This document shows positions 9,575-18,388 of a stretch of DNA of 37,500 bases, piece after piece; position 1 is the first letter of the stretch, and every line of letters begins with the position of its first letter. The notes under the pieces are model-generated. The model had not been told where the DNA came from and searched no databases. It was given only the letters and a program-made list of their open reading frames with translations. Origin of the DNA: Clostridia bacterium (lineage in GTDB: Bacteria; Bacillota; Clostridia; Lachnospirales; Lachnospiraceae); the NCBI GenBank assembly GCA_003246295.1, contig QKAS01000058.1, positions 1-37,500 on the forward strand. Direction: 5' to 3'. The translations under genes and the position numbers were made by a program.

Positions 9575-9827
9575 CAGCACTCTTTTTTATTGCTTCATCT
9601 GTATCAAAGAAGATCACATCATCTGAGAAACAATAACAGGGTATCCCAATCAATCCGTTTTTTATAACATCAACAAATTCCACTCTGTTGTCACGAAGTT
9701 TTAGGAACTCTTTTAAATTTGCAGTCGTTTCCATAATATCAATAAATTCATACACTACACCTTTATGACTCAATACCTCAAACGCGCTAACACAGTCTGG
9801 ACAAATTTTCGTTCCATATAATTTCAT
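9540..9827 (-). CDS. Glutaredoxin/thioredoxin-fold small protein with a CPDC motif
   Basis: A 95-residue protein beginning MKLYGTKICPDC, with the redox pair CxxC at the end of the first strand as in glutaredoxin-like proteins. A later IGIPCYCF stretch supplies the cis-proline region. It probably acts as a thiol-disulfide reductase or small redox carrier in the cytoplasm. The ATG at 9827 is preferred (AGGAG 10 bases upstream); the ATG nine bases earlier is only 2 bases from the ribosome-binding site. The 3' end overlaps the end of the convergent permease gene by 35 bases and contains its terminator, which is unusual. Confidence 0.75.
   Translation of the reverse strand: MKLYGTKICPDCVSAFEVLSHKGVVYEFIDIMETTANLKEFLKLRDNRVEFVDVIKNGLIGIPCYCFSDDVIFFDTDEAIKKSAVIQHSSKLPPY
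9561..9588 (+). terminator. Rho-independent terminator of the ABC exporter operon
   Basis: The stem pairs 9561-9569 with 9575-9583, one pair being G-U. The loop is AATAA and TTTTTT follows. The hairpin includes the permease stop codon and lies inside the 3' end of the opposite-strand glutaredoxin-like gene. Confidence 0.8.
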
Positions 9828-9863
9828 AAGATTCATTTCTCCTAAATTTCTATATTATTAATA

Positions 9864-10235
9864 TTATTTACAATTCTGACTCAAAATTTCTTGCTGCAAC
9901 TTCTTGCTCAAACTTCCAAGTACCAGCAGATATGATTTTTCTAATAAATCTTTTAAAAGTTCATCCGGTACTTCACCATCAGGCTTAATGGAATTCCAGT
10001 GCATTTTATTCATATAATATCCAGGTATGATATCATCATATTGGCTCCTTAAAAAGTCTCCTTCTGATGGTTCTAATTTTAATGTTATATAGTATGGAGC
10101 ATCGTTTTCGTCCAAGCAGATTGCTGTAAACATTTTCCCACCAATCTGATATCGAATCCATTTCCACTCCTCTTTATAATCCTTAGTAACGCCTTTTTTA
10201 CTTAATAAAAATTCATCAATCCAGTGATATCTCAT
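9864..10235 (-). CDS. MmcQ/YjbR-family protein
   Basis: This short protein of 123-127 residues matches the MmcQ/YjbR (CyaY-like fold) family: a WKWIRYQIGGKMF core, then YYITLKLEP, then GYYMNKMHWNSIKPDGEVPDELLKDLLEKSYLLV. The last block is the most conserved part of the family. Family members are single-domain and described as DNA-binding-like, but their real role is poorly known. Two ATG codons 12 bases apart (10247 and 10235) are possible; GGGGGA precedes the second. It stands alone between the redox gene and the DUF1349 gene. Confidence 0.8.
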   Translation of the reverse strand: MRYHWIDEFLLSKKGVTKDYKEEWKWIRYQIGGKMFTAICLDENDAPYYITLKLEPSEGDFLRSQYDDIIPGYYMNKMHWNSIKPDGEVPDELLKDLLEKSYLLVLGSLSKKLQQEILSQNCK

Positions 10236-10297
10236 CCTATCCCCCATCTCCCTATCCAGTGATTCCTCTTATCTTTATTTGACATAGGGCCAGTTCA

Positions 10298-10900
10298 CTA
10301 ATCAGGTTCCTGCCCATCGTGTGCTCGCCACATACACTCCGTTATTTCCATATTTGTAAACCGTGCTTTGAATGTTGAATCTTCTGGGCTGCATGCGTAA
10401 ATTCCAAAATTAATATCTTCTCCACCATTCCACATATGGCAGATTCTCATCTGAGAATACTTAATTCCGTCTTTGGAACATTCCATACAATAGTCATCTT
10501 CTCTACGGCTCAGTCGATACCATATTTCTTTTATAGAAGCATCAATTTCAGTTGTCGCCCAGTCTGAGTAGCCATGATTTGTAACCACACTTCCCAAATG
10601 CTGGTAGTTCTCATTTTCGTACTCAACTGAAGCTTTCAACCAATTCTCACTATCAAGATATATAACGATTCCACATTGATCAAATCTATGTTCCCTTTCG
10701 AACTCTGTTTTTACTGTAAATGAAAAGTATTTTTCATTCGTATGCATTTGAAATACTGGTGCATTGTCATTTCTAAAATGATAATATGTTCTTTGCCACA
10801 AATCTGTAAATGGTCTAGTTACAATTTCAACTTGATTCTCTTGAATCGTATAATCTAGCGGCTCTCTTGTCCATTGCATGTTTCTAACATCAAATTTCAT
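10298..10900 (-). CDS. DUF1349 family protein (concanavalin-like fold)
   Basis: A 200-residue cytosolic protein with the DUF1349 pattern: an N-terminal strand block ending in DLWQRTYYHF, then GIVIYLDSENWLKASVEYEN in the centre, and a C-terminal block NFGIYACSPEDSTFKARFTNMEI. The fold is a beta-sandwich related to lectin/glucanase-like domains, and the biochemical role is not established. Its start codon overlaps the last 11 bases of the upstream TPR-GAF-GGDEF gene, so the two are co-transcribed and probably translationally coupled. No signal peptide is seen. Confidence 0.8.
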   Translation of the reverse strand: MKFDVRNMQWTREPLDYTIQENQVEIVTRPFTDLWQRTYYHFRNDNAPVFQMHTNEKYFSFTVKTEFEREHRFDQCGIVIYLDSENWLKASVEYENENYQHLGSVVTNHGYSDWATTEIDASIKEIWYRLSRREDDYCMECSKDGIKYSQMRICHMWNGGEDINFGIYACSPEDSTFKARFTNMEITECMWRAHDGQEPD

Positions 10901-13139
10901 TTTCAGCCTCCTTTGAAGATAGACCTACACTCATTTCAACACAATTACGCCCCTTTTCTTTTGCTTTATACAAAGCATGATCTGCCTCGCTAATGCAATC
11001 TTGAATTGAATCGTCTTCTGACGGGATTGTAATATATACTCCCATTGTAATGGTAACAATCGGTTTTATGAAGGATTTCTGATGCGGAATTGCTTTCTCT
11101 TCGACTACGCGTCTGATCGCTTCACATTTTTCATATACGATATGTGATGCCTGTCCCGAAAAAATTATTACAAACTCATCTCCTCCAAATCTCGAGAGAA
11201 AGAAATCATGTCCTCCTGTCTTTTTAATCATGTTGCCAATAATATATAAACAACGATCCCCTTCCATATGTCCATAATAGTCGTTATATTGCTTGAAAAA
11301 ATCGATGTCAAAAATAACAACTGCCAGAGATTCCTTTCTTATTACAGCTCTTTCCCACGACTGGCTCATGACTAGATCAAATTTTCTTTTATTAGGTAAT
11401 CCGGTTAGTGCATCATGTTCAGACAAATAACTCAGCTGCTCGTTGCTGCTTTCTAACTGAGCCTGAAGATATTTTCGTTTTTCCACTTCGTCAATCAGTC
11501 TTCTGGATTTAATTGCATGATTAATTGCAATTGCAGCATAAGATGCATATGCCTTAATCGCTTCTATTCTATGAATTGTAAAATAATTTTTTTCATAGGA
11601 CTGAATTGTCATCACTCCAATACGCTGCTGATCGATTACCAGTGGACAAAATAGAACAGAATTGATTTCATAACAATTGCTTTTAGAGATATAATCTTCA
11701 TCATTCAGATAACTCAGATATTCATTTTGTAAATCATCCAATATGATAATATGCTTTTCTCTCAGACATTTTGCTGCCATACTGGATTCTTCTTGAATAC
11801 TCGTGTTTCGAAATTTAATTGGTATATTATTTTCCATATAAAAGGGATAACTGATGATTCCGGATTCTTCTTCAAATAATCCAATACCAAATGCATTAGG
11901 ATCCATAAACTCAGAAATTGCATTCCACAACATTTGATAGATTGTAGGCAGCTCGGATGAAGTAGTCAGTTTACTCCCCATTTCACTAATTGCGGCGATA
12001 TTACGAATGGTTTCAGAAAGCTCTTTGGTTTCCTTTCGAAACTGCTCGCTTTTTTCGAGAATATCTCGTTTTTCAAGTTCTAGCTTGTCAAACTTCAGCT
12101 TCATCTCAAATCGTTTCGTTTTATTTATTTTCTTGACTGGTTCTTGTTTTCTCTGATTTTCAAAATATAATCTGTAATAATGAAATGCATCTTTGTCTCG
12201 ATTCATTTTTTCATAAAATCTGATTAGACACCTGCATACTTCCATACTCTGACTATAAAGACTACTTTCTTCACATAAGTGATATGCTGTAAGAAGCTTT
12301 TCTACTGCTTCCTGATTACAATTCATCTCTTCAAGAAACTCTGCATACTGTATATAGAGATCAACCTTTGTATATGCATATTCTATTTCAGAAGAATAAG
12401 ACATTGCATGATTGAAAGAATCTTCTGCCAGCGTGTAATCATGCATTTTACGATAGACCATTGCCAGCAAAGCATATGCTTCGACCAAGCCGATTGTATA
12501 CTGATATGCCTTTAGGTACCTCAAAGCCTCTTTTAGGTATTCCAATGCTTTCTCATACTGTTCTAAATAACACGCAACGTGGCCAAGATTAATCTGAATC
12601 ACGCCGAATGTTGCTTGAAATTCATCTTCTTTATCATATCTGTAGGCAATTTCATAGTATCTGGCTGCTTCTTGATACAAATCATGCAATCTGTAAACTT
12701 CTCCAATATTAGTATAAATTTTTGCCAGATAATACTTATCCTGATACTCACCTGAGTAGTTCCTGCTATGTTGAAAGATATCCATAATGCGAAGTGAAGT
12801 GTTGTAATAATCAAGACTTTTTTCAAAGTCATCCATATCAAAAAAGATACTTCCAATATTAATATAGGCAAGCACCTGTAAATCACATATGTTTAACTCC
12901 TGTGCAAGATTGATGGCATCAAAAGAATATGACATTGCATTTTGATAATCGTTCAGATAACATGATACCCTGCCTAATACATGAAGAGAAAAAGCCATCC
13001 CTTCCTTATAGTCCATCTCCCGGCATAAGTTATAAGCGTCTTGTCCCATACGAATTGTTTCTTCTGAATATATATATCGATTTTCTTCAAGTAATTCAAG
13101 CGCCTCTTTTACTGCTTGTCTCTTCTTTGTATCTTCCAC
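10890..13139 (-). CDS. TPR-GAF-GGDEF protein, probable diguanylate cyclase
   Basis: The protein has 749 residues. Residues ~1-330 are tetratricopeptide repeats (repeated A-x-S-x-N-H/AL-x-YL-type helix pairs). A short coiled coil runs to ~385, a GAF domain spans ~400-545, and a second short helix leads to a GGDEF domain at ~575-735. The active-site loop is RFGGDEF (GGDEF at 652-656) with the DIDFFKQYND metal site upstream, so cyclic-di-GMP synthesis is expected. The RxxD inhibitory site normally found just before GGDEF is absent, suggesting no product inhibition. There are no membrane segments, so it is cytosolic. The start is GTG preceded by GGGGG. It overlaps the DUF1349 gene. Confidence 0.9.
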   Translation of the reverse strand: MEDTKKRQAVKEALELLEENRYIYSEETIRMGQDAYNLCREMDYKEGMAFSLHVLGRVSCYLNDYQNAMSYSFDAINLAQELNICDLQVLAYINIGSIFFDMDDFEKSLDYYNTSLRIMDIFQHSRNYSGEYQDKYYLAKIYTNIGEVYRLHDLYQEAARYYEIAYRYDKEDEFQATFGVIQINLGHVACYLEQYEKALEYLKEALRYLKAYQYTIGLVEAYALLAMVYRKMHDYTLAEDSFNHAMSYSSEIEYAYTKVDLYIQYAEFLEEMNCNQEAVEKLLTAYHLCEESSLYSQSMEVCRCLIRFYEKMNRDKDAFHYYRLYFENQRKQEPVKKINKTKRFEMKLKFDKLELEKRDILEKSEQFRKETKELSETIRNIAAISEMGSKLTTSSELPTIYQMLWNAISEFMDPNAFGIGLFEEESGIISYPFYMENNIPIKFRNTSIQEESSMAAKCLREKHIIILDDLQNEYLSYLNDEDYISKSNCYEINSVLFCPLVIDQQRIGVMTIQSYEKNYFTIHRIEAIKAYASYAAIAINHAIKSRRLIDEVEKRKYLQAQLESSNEQLSYLSEHDALTGLPNKRKFDLVMSQSWERAVIRKESLAVVIFDIDFFKQYNDYYGHMEGDRCLYIIGNMIKKTGGHDFFLSRFGGDEFVIIFSGQASHIVYEKCEAIRRVVEEKAIPHQKSFIKPIVTITMGVYITIPSEDDSIQDCISEADHALYKAKEKGRNCVEMSVGLSSKEAENEI

Positions 13140-13191
13140 GATCAGACCCCCGTTGCCTATTCGTTATAACATTAAAATACAGTAATAATTT

Positions 13192-13219
13192 ATTATATCA
13201 TGTCGGAGCATGAAATCAA
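13192..13219 (-). promoter_or_regulatory. Promoter of the TPR-GAF-GGDEF/DUF1349 operon
   Basis: On the minus strand: TTGATT (13219-13214), a 16-base spacer, TATAAT (13197-13192). It lies about 50 bases upstream of the GTG start. Confidence 0.55.
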
Positions 13220-13226
13220 TGTATAT

Positions 13227-13253
13227 AAAAAAGAACCCGAAGGTTCTTTTTTT
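13227..13253 (-). terminator. Terminator after the isomerase-aldolase operon
   Basis: A stem of 13231-13237 with 13242-13248 carries a TTCG tetraloop on the minus strand and is flanked by A and T runs on both sides, so it may work in both directions. It sits 9 bases after the aldolase stop. Confidence 0.8.
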
Positions 13254-13261
13254 GATAACAC

Positions 13262-14122
13262 TTATATCGCTCTGTTATTTGAGTCAAATAACCTCATCTT
13301 AGCTTCCGTGGCTCTTTGTATCGCTGATACCTGATAAGGAATCATATCTGTCATACTGTTCTTTCCTTCAGACAATGCTATTCTTACGGCATCAGCTGCT
13401 GCCAAATTAATATCTGTAAAAATATTAACTTTACTGATACCTTCCTCTATTGCCCGATGAAAGTCTTGATCGGACAGTCCTGACCCACCATGAAGTACAA
13501 GGGGTACTTCTAATAAATCGCGTATCGCTGCAATTCTTTGAAAGTCAAGCTTTGGTTTCATTTTATACGCACCATGCGCCGTACCGACAGCAATGGCAAG
13601 CGCATCAATGTTCGTTCTTGCCACATAATCTTTCGCCTGTGCCGGATCCGTATAGAACATTGCCGGATCATTCAGATTTGAGCTGCCTTCTGCTGAGCCT
13701 TCATTGTCTCCAACATGACCAAGCTCTCCTTCTACCGTTGCACCAAAACAATGGGCTATTTGTGTCAGTTCTTTTACTTTTCTAATATTTTCTTCATATG
13801 TATCTGTTGAGCAATCATACATGATTGAGGAAAATCCTAATTTTAATGCTTCTATGCACTTATCAAAACTTAAGCCGTGATCAAAGTGAACAACAACTGG
13901 TACACTCGCTTTTTTTGCCATTGGAATCAAAAATTCTGCAAGTTCCTCCAATGGTCCAAAAGGTAGTAGTATCTCAGCTGTTCCAATAATCACCGGAGAT
14001 TTCTGTGCCTGCGCCGCCGCCAATACGCCTCTAGCCATTTCAAAGTTGACTGTATTAAATAATCCTACTGCATATTTTTTTGCCTTTGCAGGCAGTAATA
14101 CTTGATTTAAGTTAACTAACAT
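13262..14122 (-). CDS. Class II (zinc) ketose-bisphosphate aldolase
   Basis: The 286-residue protein has the class II aldolase TIM barrel. Catalytic Asp81 and zinc ligand His82 are in HFDHG. Glu131/Glu133 lie in VEGELGHVG, zinc ligand His183 in GTAHGAY and His211 in LHGGSG. The closing NIFTD segment binds phosphate. The family splits fructose-, tagatose- or related bisphosphates into dihydroxyacetone phosphate and an aldehyde. The substrate is probably not plain fructose-1,6-bisphosphate, because the gene sits 12 bases after a XylA-like isomerase and opposite an AraC regulator, as in a catabolic operon for a particular sugar. It is the last gene before the terminator. Confidence 0.92.
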   Translation of the reverse strand: MLVNLNQVLLPAKAKKYAVGLFNTVNFEMARGVLAAAQAQKSPVIIGTAEILLPFGPLEELAEFLIPMAKKASVPVVVHFDHGLSFDKCIEALKLGFSSIMYDCSTDTYEENIRKVKELTQIAHCFGATVEGELGHVGDNEGSAEGSSNLNDPAMFYTDPAQAKDYVARTNIDALAIAVGTAHGAYKMKPKLDFQRIAAIRDLLEVPLVLHGGSGLSDQDFHRAIEEGISKVNIFTDINLAAADAVRIALSEGKNSMTDMIPYQVSAIQRATEAKMRLFDSNNRAI

Positions 14123-14134
14123 TTTATCTACACC

Positions 14135-15169
14135 CTATTTTAATCCCATTAACAGTTCCATGACATACATCTCAAGACCTTCAAAATCTCTACTCATAAC
14201 ACATTTTTTCTGATATTCATAATCAAAACGTGCTGCTTTTTCTTCCAATGCATACACCATATTCAGGCTATTCTCAAGGTGCTTATAACTGTCTTCATCT
14301 GTTGTTGTCCTCATTGCCTTAACATCAAGTCCCACATATTCACCATTTGCACCATAGTTATTTTCCAATAGAACTTTTACCTGATTAAATGCTTGTCGTA
14401 AATTCTCAACACCAAATGATTTATCCTGATCGAACTTAATACCATTCTGGTCATTTAAATGTACACCCCACAATTTTCCCATTGCCAAGCCGAATCCTAT
14501 TTCATGGGATGGATCAAGTCCAGCCAGGATTGCATGTGCAGATTCCAGCAAACCACCTACTCGGGATGGGTCCTTTGTCGCAGCTGAAACACCCATAACA
14601 TGTCCCATAGTTCCACAGATACTTCGATCAATCGGTTCATTTGGCTTAGGCTCGATTAAGATTTTGATTGTAGCATCATAATCCAGCATCTTATCAATTG
14701 CTTCAATCAATTTCTTTGTAGCCCATACCGGGCTCTTTGTCTCGGCACAAAGTGTTCCTTCTCTTGCGAGCCACAGTACAATTTTGTCACAGCCTAATTC
14801 TCTTGCTATATCAATGGATCTATATGCTCTCCACATTGCAAACTCTCTATCCTCTTTAGATGTTGACATAAATCCACCATCAATGGTATGTGGATCCATC
14901 CATAATCTAGGTGCCACAAATTCTGCTGCCATATTATACTTGTCAAGGATTGTTTTTACTTTCCTGGCTTCTTCTTTGATTTCCTCTTCCGACAAGTCAT
15001 TCATGTTAGGCACTGCGTCGTCATCATGAAACTGTACTGCTGAAAAACCAAGTTCTGAAAATTTCTTTACCTTCTCTTCAAATGAAATCGTTGATCGTGT
15101 TGCTGGACCATAAGAGTCTGCTCCTTCATGAACATTCCATGGCCCTACCGAAAATTTAAATCTTGACAT
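14135..15169 (-). CDS. Xylose-isomerase-like TIM-barrel sugar isomerase
   Basis: A 344-residue protein with XylA-type features: an N-terminal GFSAVQFHDDD metal-site strand, IEPKPNEP with the metal-binding Glu, GLDPSHEIG and a HLNDQ stretch with late metal ligands, and YVGLDVKAM. XylA proteins are usually 390-440 residues, so this shorter one may be a divergent isomerase acting on a sugar other than xylose. The ATG at 15169 is chosen: GGAGG lies 8 bases upstream and itself contains the more distal ATG. First gene of a two-gene operon with the class II aldolase. It is divergently transcribed from the AraC gene, which probably controls it. Confidence 0.85.
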   Translation of the reverse strand: MSRFKFSVGPWNVHEGADSYGPATRSTISFEEKVKKFSELGFSAVQFHDDDAVPNMNDLSEEEIKEEARKVKTILDKYNMAAEFVAPRLWMDPHTIDGGFMSTSKEDREFAMWRAYRSIDIARELGCDKIVLWLAREGTLCAETKSPVWATKKLIEAIDKMLDYDATIKILIEPKPNEPIDRSICGTMGHVMGVSAATKDPSRVGGLLESAHAILAGLDPSHEIGFGLAMGKLWGVHLNDQNGIKFDQDKSFGVENLRQAFNQVKVLLENNYGANGEYVGLDVKAMRTTTDEDSYKHLENSLNMVYALEEKAARFDYEYQKKCVMSRDFEGLEMYVMELLMGLK

Positions 15170-15282
15170 ATATGCTACCTCCATTTAATCCGTGATATGT
15201 TTGTAACCTAACAATAGCACTAACTCAAGATATATACTTGTATTAGTTTGATATTGAAAACATGACAAGTTTGCTTTTTATA

Positions 15283-15311
15283 TTTACTTTACCGATTAAT
15301 AATTCTATAAT
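15283..15311 (+). promoter_or_regulatory. Promoter of the AraC-family gene
   Basis: TTTACT (15283-15288), a 17-base spacer, TATAAT (15306-15311), 36 bases before the AraC start. Confidence 0.55.
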
Positions 15312-15347
15312 ATAGCAAGATACTAAATCATCAAAAAGGAAAACACT

Positions 15348-16283
15348 ATGGCACATGAATTTGAGATTGTTTCTTATGGAGAAACAAATTTTAAAATATT
15401 TATGGTAAATATGCTCTATCGGACGCCTCATATCCACAAAGATTTTGAACTTGGGCTTGTGTTGAATGGAGCAATCAATCTCATTACACAGGGGCAGGTC
15501 ATTCCTCTTCGGCAGGGTGATTTCTTATTTATGAATCCCTTTCAGAGCCATGAGCTGAAAGCAGACCATCCCGCTCTGGTTTTAACGGTTCAGGTTCCTT
15601 CAGCTTTCTTTTCATCGTACTATAAGCCGATAGAAAGTCTGGAGTTTATTACATCCCGTTTTCAAAAAAGCGAAAATACACCCGCCTATGAAAGTCTGAT
15701 AACCATGTTTCTTAATTTAGCTCATGAATATTTCAGTCGTTCCCAATTTTTTGAAATCAAATGCGCCAGTATGTTAAACCAATGTTTTCTTACCCTGTTG
15801 CAGGTCATGGAACATCGTTTCATATCAGAAAAAGAGCGCGTTGCTTCCAAAGCGAAAGCAACGCGCATGAGATCTATCCTTCGTTATATTGATGACCATT
15901 ACTCTGAAAAACTGCTTCTCTCAGATGTTGCCAGGCAAGAACAGCTTTCTCTCTATTATCTGTCCCATTTATTTAAGGACGCATTCGGTATATCATTTCA
16001 GGATTATCTGCTTCGGATTCGTTGTGAGAAGGCAAGACAGCTTCTGCTTTTAACCAATCAATCTCTGATCGATGTCTGTATTGCATGTGGTTTTTCCGAT
16101 CCTAAATATTTTAATCATGGATTTAAAAAGCAGTATTACTGTACCCCTAAAGAATACAGAAAGCAATTTTATCATGAAGAATCTGCCACACAGCAGAAAT
16201 CCGTATTAACCACGCAGAAATTTTTACCTTTTGATACCAGTTTGGAAATGTTGTCGACGATCAATATGGATAAGCTTTACTAA
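15348..16283 (+). CDS. AraC-family transcriptional regulator
   Basis: The 311-residue protein has an N-terminal cupin sensor domain (HIHKDFELGLVLNG, then LRQGDFLFMNPFQSHEL). Its C-terminal AraC DNA-binding domain is at ~190-285: a first helix-turn-helix at DVARQEQLSLYYLSHLFKDAFG and a second at DVCIACGFSDPKYFNHGFKKQYYCTPKEYR. The start has AAAGGA 8 bases upstream. It faces away from the isomerase/aldolase operon and converges on the AEC transporter gene, so it is the likely sugar-responsive activator of the locus. The C-terminal ~30 residues after the HTH domain are an uncharacterised extension. Confidence 0.92.
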   Translation: MAHEFEIVSYGETNFKIFMVNMLYRTPHIHKDFELGLVLNGAINLITQGQVIPLRQGDFLFMNPFQSHELKADHPALVLTVQVPSAFFSSYYKPIESLEFITSRFQKSENTPAYESLITMFLNLAHEYFSRSQFFEIKCASMLNQCFLTLLQVMEHRFISEKERVASKAKATRMRSILRYIDDHYSEKLLLSDVARQEQLSLYYLSHLFKDAFGISFQDYLLRIRCEKARQLLLLTNQSLIDVCIACGFSDPKYFNHGFKKQYYCTPKEYRKQFYHEESATQQKSVLTTQKFLPFDTSLEMLSTINMDKLY

Positions 16284-16326
16284 GTATGCATTATGTCATC
16301 TTTAAAATCCGTTCAAGACAGAACCA

Positions 16327-17244
16327 TTAAACCCCTGTGATTGCTGAAATCAAAGGCATGCTCAAAACAGAAAGTAACGTTGTCAGTGCAACTCCTCTGG
16401 ACGCAAGTTCAAAATCTCCATCATACTGTTGTGCAAGCATCGCTGTCATACTACCAACTGGTGTTGACAGCATAATCATACAGACACCTGTAAGCATCGG
16501 ATTTACACCCAATAATTTAATTGCCGCAACACCTGCTAAAGGAATTAAAACTAATTTTATCATAGAAAAAATAATTAACTTTGTATCTGTGACTAATTCT
16601 TTTAGGTTCATCTTGGTCATAGAATCTCCAATGACCATCATACTTAACGGTGCTGTAAGATTACTTAATAAAGTAATTGTGCTGTCAATTGCTTTTGGTG
16701 TTGGTATCTTAAATAAATAAATTACAAGAGATAGAATACATGCAATGACTCCAATATTAAGCACTTTTTTTAACTGAAAAGGTTCTTTTTCTGCTGTTGC
16801 AGGTCGCATTACCTGAATTCCATAAGTATAGATCAGAATATTAAATGGAATTAAAAAAAGAGAGGCATACAAAAGTGCTTCACTTCCATAAACAGCTGAA
16901 ATAACAGGAAATCCCATAAATCCAATATTTGAAAATACAATCATGGCTTTGTAGATTCCGTAGTCTCTTTTAGGTACTCGTAAAATCATTGGAAGAAAGT
17001 GGGCCAGTAATACCAGGCTTGCAAATAAAACAATTGCAATCATAAATGTCATAACGAGATCACTACCTTCAATTGTTGAATCCTTACTGAGGCTTGCAGA
17101 GAGAATCAAAGCAGGATTTGCTATATTAATAACAATTCCAGAAATCTTCTTGCTTGCATTATCATCTAGTATTCCTTTCTTTCGGCTCCAAAATCCTACC
17201 AACATGATTAAAAAGAGTACAATCATTTGTTGAAGCATTATCAT
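16327..17244 (-). CDS. AEC (auxin efflux carrier) family membrane transporter
   Basis: A 305-residue integral membrane protein with about ten helices in two five-helix halves, the AEC family layout. Family hallmarks are an N-terminal GFWSRKKGILDDNASKKIS loop, NIANPALILSASLS, SNIGFMGFPVISAVYG and the C-terminal half MLSTPVGSMTAMLAQQYDGD. These carriers move small organic acids such as malate or malonate. The start follows AGGAG. It is the second gene after the dehydrogenase, separated by 77 bases that contain a terminator, so it may have its own partial expression. It may import or export the acid intermediate of the neighbouring pathway. Confidence 0.9.
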   Translation of the reverse strand: MIMLQQMIVLFLIMLVGFWSRKKGILDDNASKKISGIVINIANPALILSASLSKDSTIEGSDLVMTFMIAIVLFASLVLLAHFLPMILRVPKRDYGIYKAMIVFSNIGFMGFPVISAVYGSEALLYASLFLIPFNILIYTYGIQVMRPATAEKEPFQLKKVLNIGVIACILSLVIYLFKIPTPKAIDSTITLLSNLTAPLSMMVIGDSMTKMNLKELVTDTKLIIFSMIKLVLIPLAGVAAIKLLGVNPMLTGVCMIMLSTPVGSMTAMLAQQYDGDFELASRGVALTTLLSVLSMPLISAITGV

Positions 17245-17278
17245 TTTTCATTTCTCCTCGTCGTCTTAATATTTTATA

Positions 17279-17308
17279 AAAAGGGCTGTAAACCTTTTGT
17301 TTACAGCC
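17279..17308 (-). terminator. Terminator between the dehydrogenase and AEC genes
   Basis: A 10-base perfect stem pairs 17284-17293 with 17299-17308 and is followed on the minus strand by CTTTTTAT. It lies 14 bases after the dehydrogenase stop and before the AEC start, so it may attenuate transcription into the AEC gene. Confidence 0.8.
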
Positions 17309-17321
17309 TTCAATTTACATT

Positions 17322-18284
17322 TTATCTCTCGTACTTATAAAAGCCTTCACCTGAAGCCACACCAAGCTTACCTTCTTCAATATATCGATTCAAGATTGCT
17401 TCCATTGCCTTGAAATTATAAGGCATCATCATCTTCTTAAGAAGTGGTGAGAAAATTCCAGGTACACTCTGATATTGATGAACAATATTATATGCTGTCG
17501 TCAGTCCTACTGTATCAAAAATCTGGAATGGCCCTTTCGGTGCACCAGTTCCATGTGTCCATGCAATATCAATACTTTGAGGATCAGAAACACCTGATGC
17601 ATATAGGTCAAGACCACTTAATAAAAAAGGAACCAACATTGAATTCAAAAGATACCCATTTTTTTCTTTCAAAACAGGTAATGCTATCATTCTGATCTGA
17701 TTTGCAAACTGCATGATTTCATCAAAATATTTCTTATCTGTCAAACTTTGTGCCATAATTTCTGCAGTATTATTCTTCCAGATGGAATTGGCAAAATGAA
17801 GTGACAGGTACTTGTCAGGTCTTCCAGTATATTTTGCAAATTCAGATGGAAGCAATGTAGAGGAATTGGTCACAATCACTGTTTTTTCAGGCAATAGAGG
17901 CGCAAGCATTTTGTAAAAAGCGATTTTGTCTTTTGGGTTCTCTGCCATAGATTCAATAATCAAATCTGCATCACTCACTGCCTTTTTCATATCAAGTTCA
18001 AGCTTAATATTTTCATATGCCTGATTAACTTTGGCAATCAGTTCTTCCTTATTAAAGTTATCTTCATCAGCAATTCCTGCACACCAGGGTCCTTCCCCTG
18101 AAGCCATTTTTTCAATTGCCTCAATATATGTCTCTTTTAATTTATCAATCTTAGGTTGTGTCCTTGTAATAGAACTCACGCTTCTTAACCAGATTGTAAC
18201 CTGAAATCCTGTAAAAGCGGACTGGAATGCAATCTGACTCCCAAGTACTCCACCGCCTCCTATAACAACATTCGTATAACGCAT
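17322..18284 (-). CDS. 3-hydroxyacyl-CoA-dehydrogenase-family NAD-dependent dehydrogenase
   Basis: The 320-residue protein has an N-terminal Rossmann domain (GGGGVLG at 9-15) and the family's catalytic block: SST at 141-143 and His163 in SLHFANS. A helical C-terminal domain ends GEGFYKYER. Normal 3-hydroxybutyryl-CoA dehydrogenases are ~282 residues with HFFNP; the extra ~35 residues and the altered HFANS suggest a different substrate. Relatives such as L-gulonate 3-dehydrogenase (lambda-crystallin) and carnitine dehydrogenase act on hydroxy acids without CoA. With an aldolase, a sugar isomerase and an organic-acid carrier next door, a sugar-acid 3-dehydrogenase is plausible, but this is inference. 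Confidence 0.85.
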   Translation of the reverse strand: MRYTNVVIGGGGVLGSQIAFQSAFTGFQVTIWLRSVSSITRTQPKIDKLKETYIEAIEKMASGEGPWCAGIADEDNFNKEELIAKVNQAYENIKLELDMKKAVSDADLIIESMAENPKDKIAFYKMLAPLLPEKTVIVTNSSTLLPSEFAKYTGRPDKYLSLHFANSIWKNNTAEIMAQSLTDKKYFDEIMQFANQIRMIALPVLKEKNGYLLNSMLVPFLLSGLDLYASGVSDPQSIDIAWTHGTGAPKGPFQIFDTVGLTTAYNIVHQYQSVPGIFSPLLKKMMMPYNFKAMEAILNRYIEEGKLGVASGEGFYKYER

Positions 18285-18388
18285 AAAACGACCTTCTTTC
18301 TTAATTATATTATTAAAGATAATATATCATCGAAGAAGTAAAAATACAAATATGATTTCATCGTCTGGCTATAAACCTTTTAATTCCA

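Noticed and set aside
15236..15270. ACTTGT ... ACAAGT inverted pair between the isomerase and AraC genes
   Set aside because: Only six bases per arm, 23 bases apart, in very AT-rich DNA. AraC proteins usually bind direct repeats.
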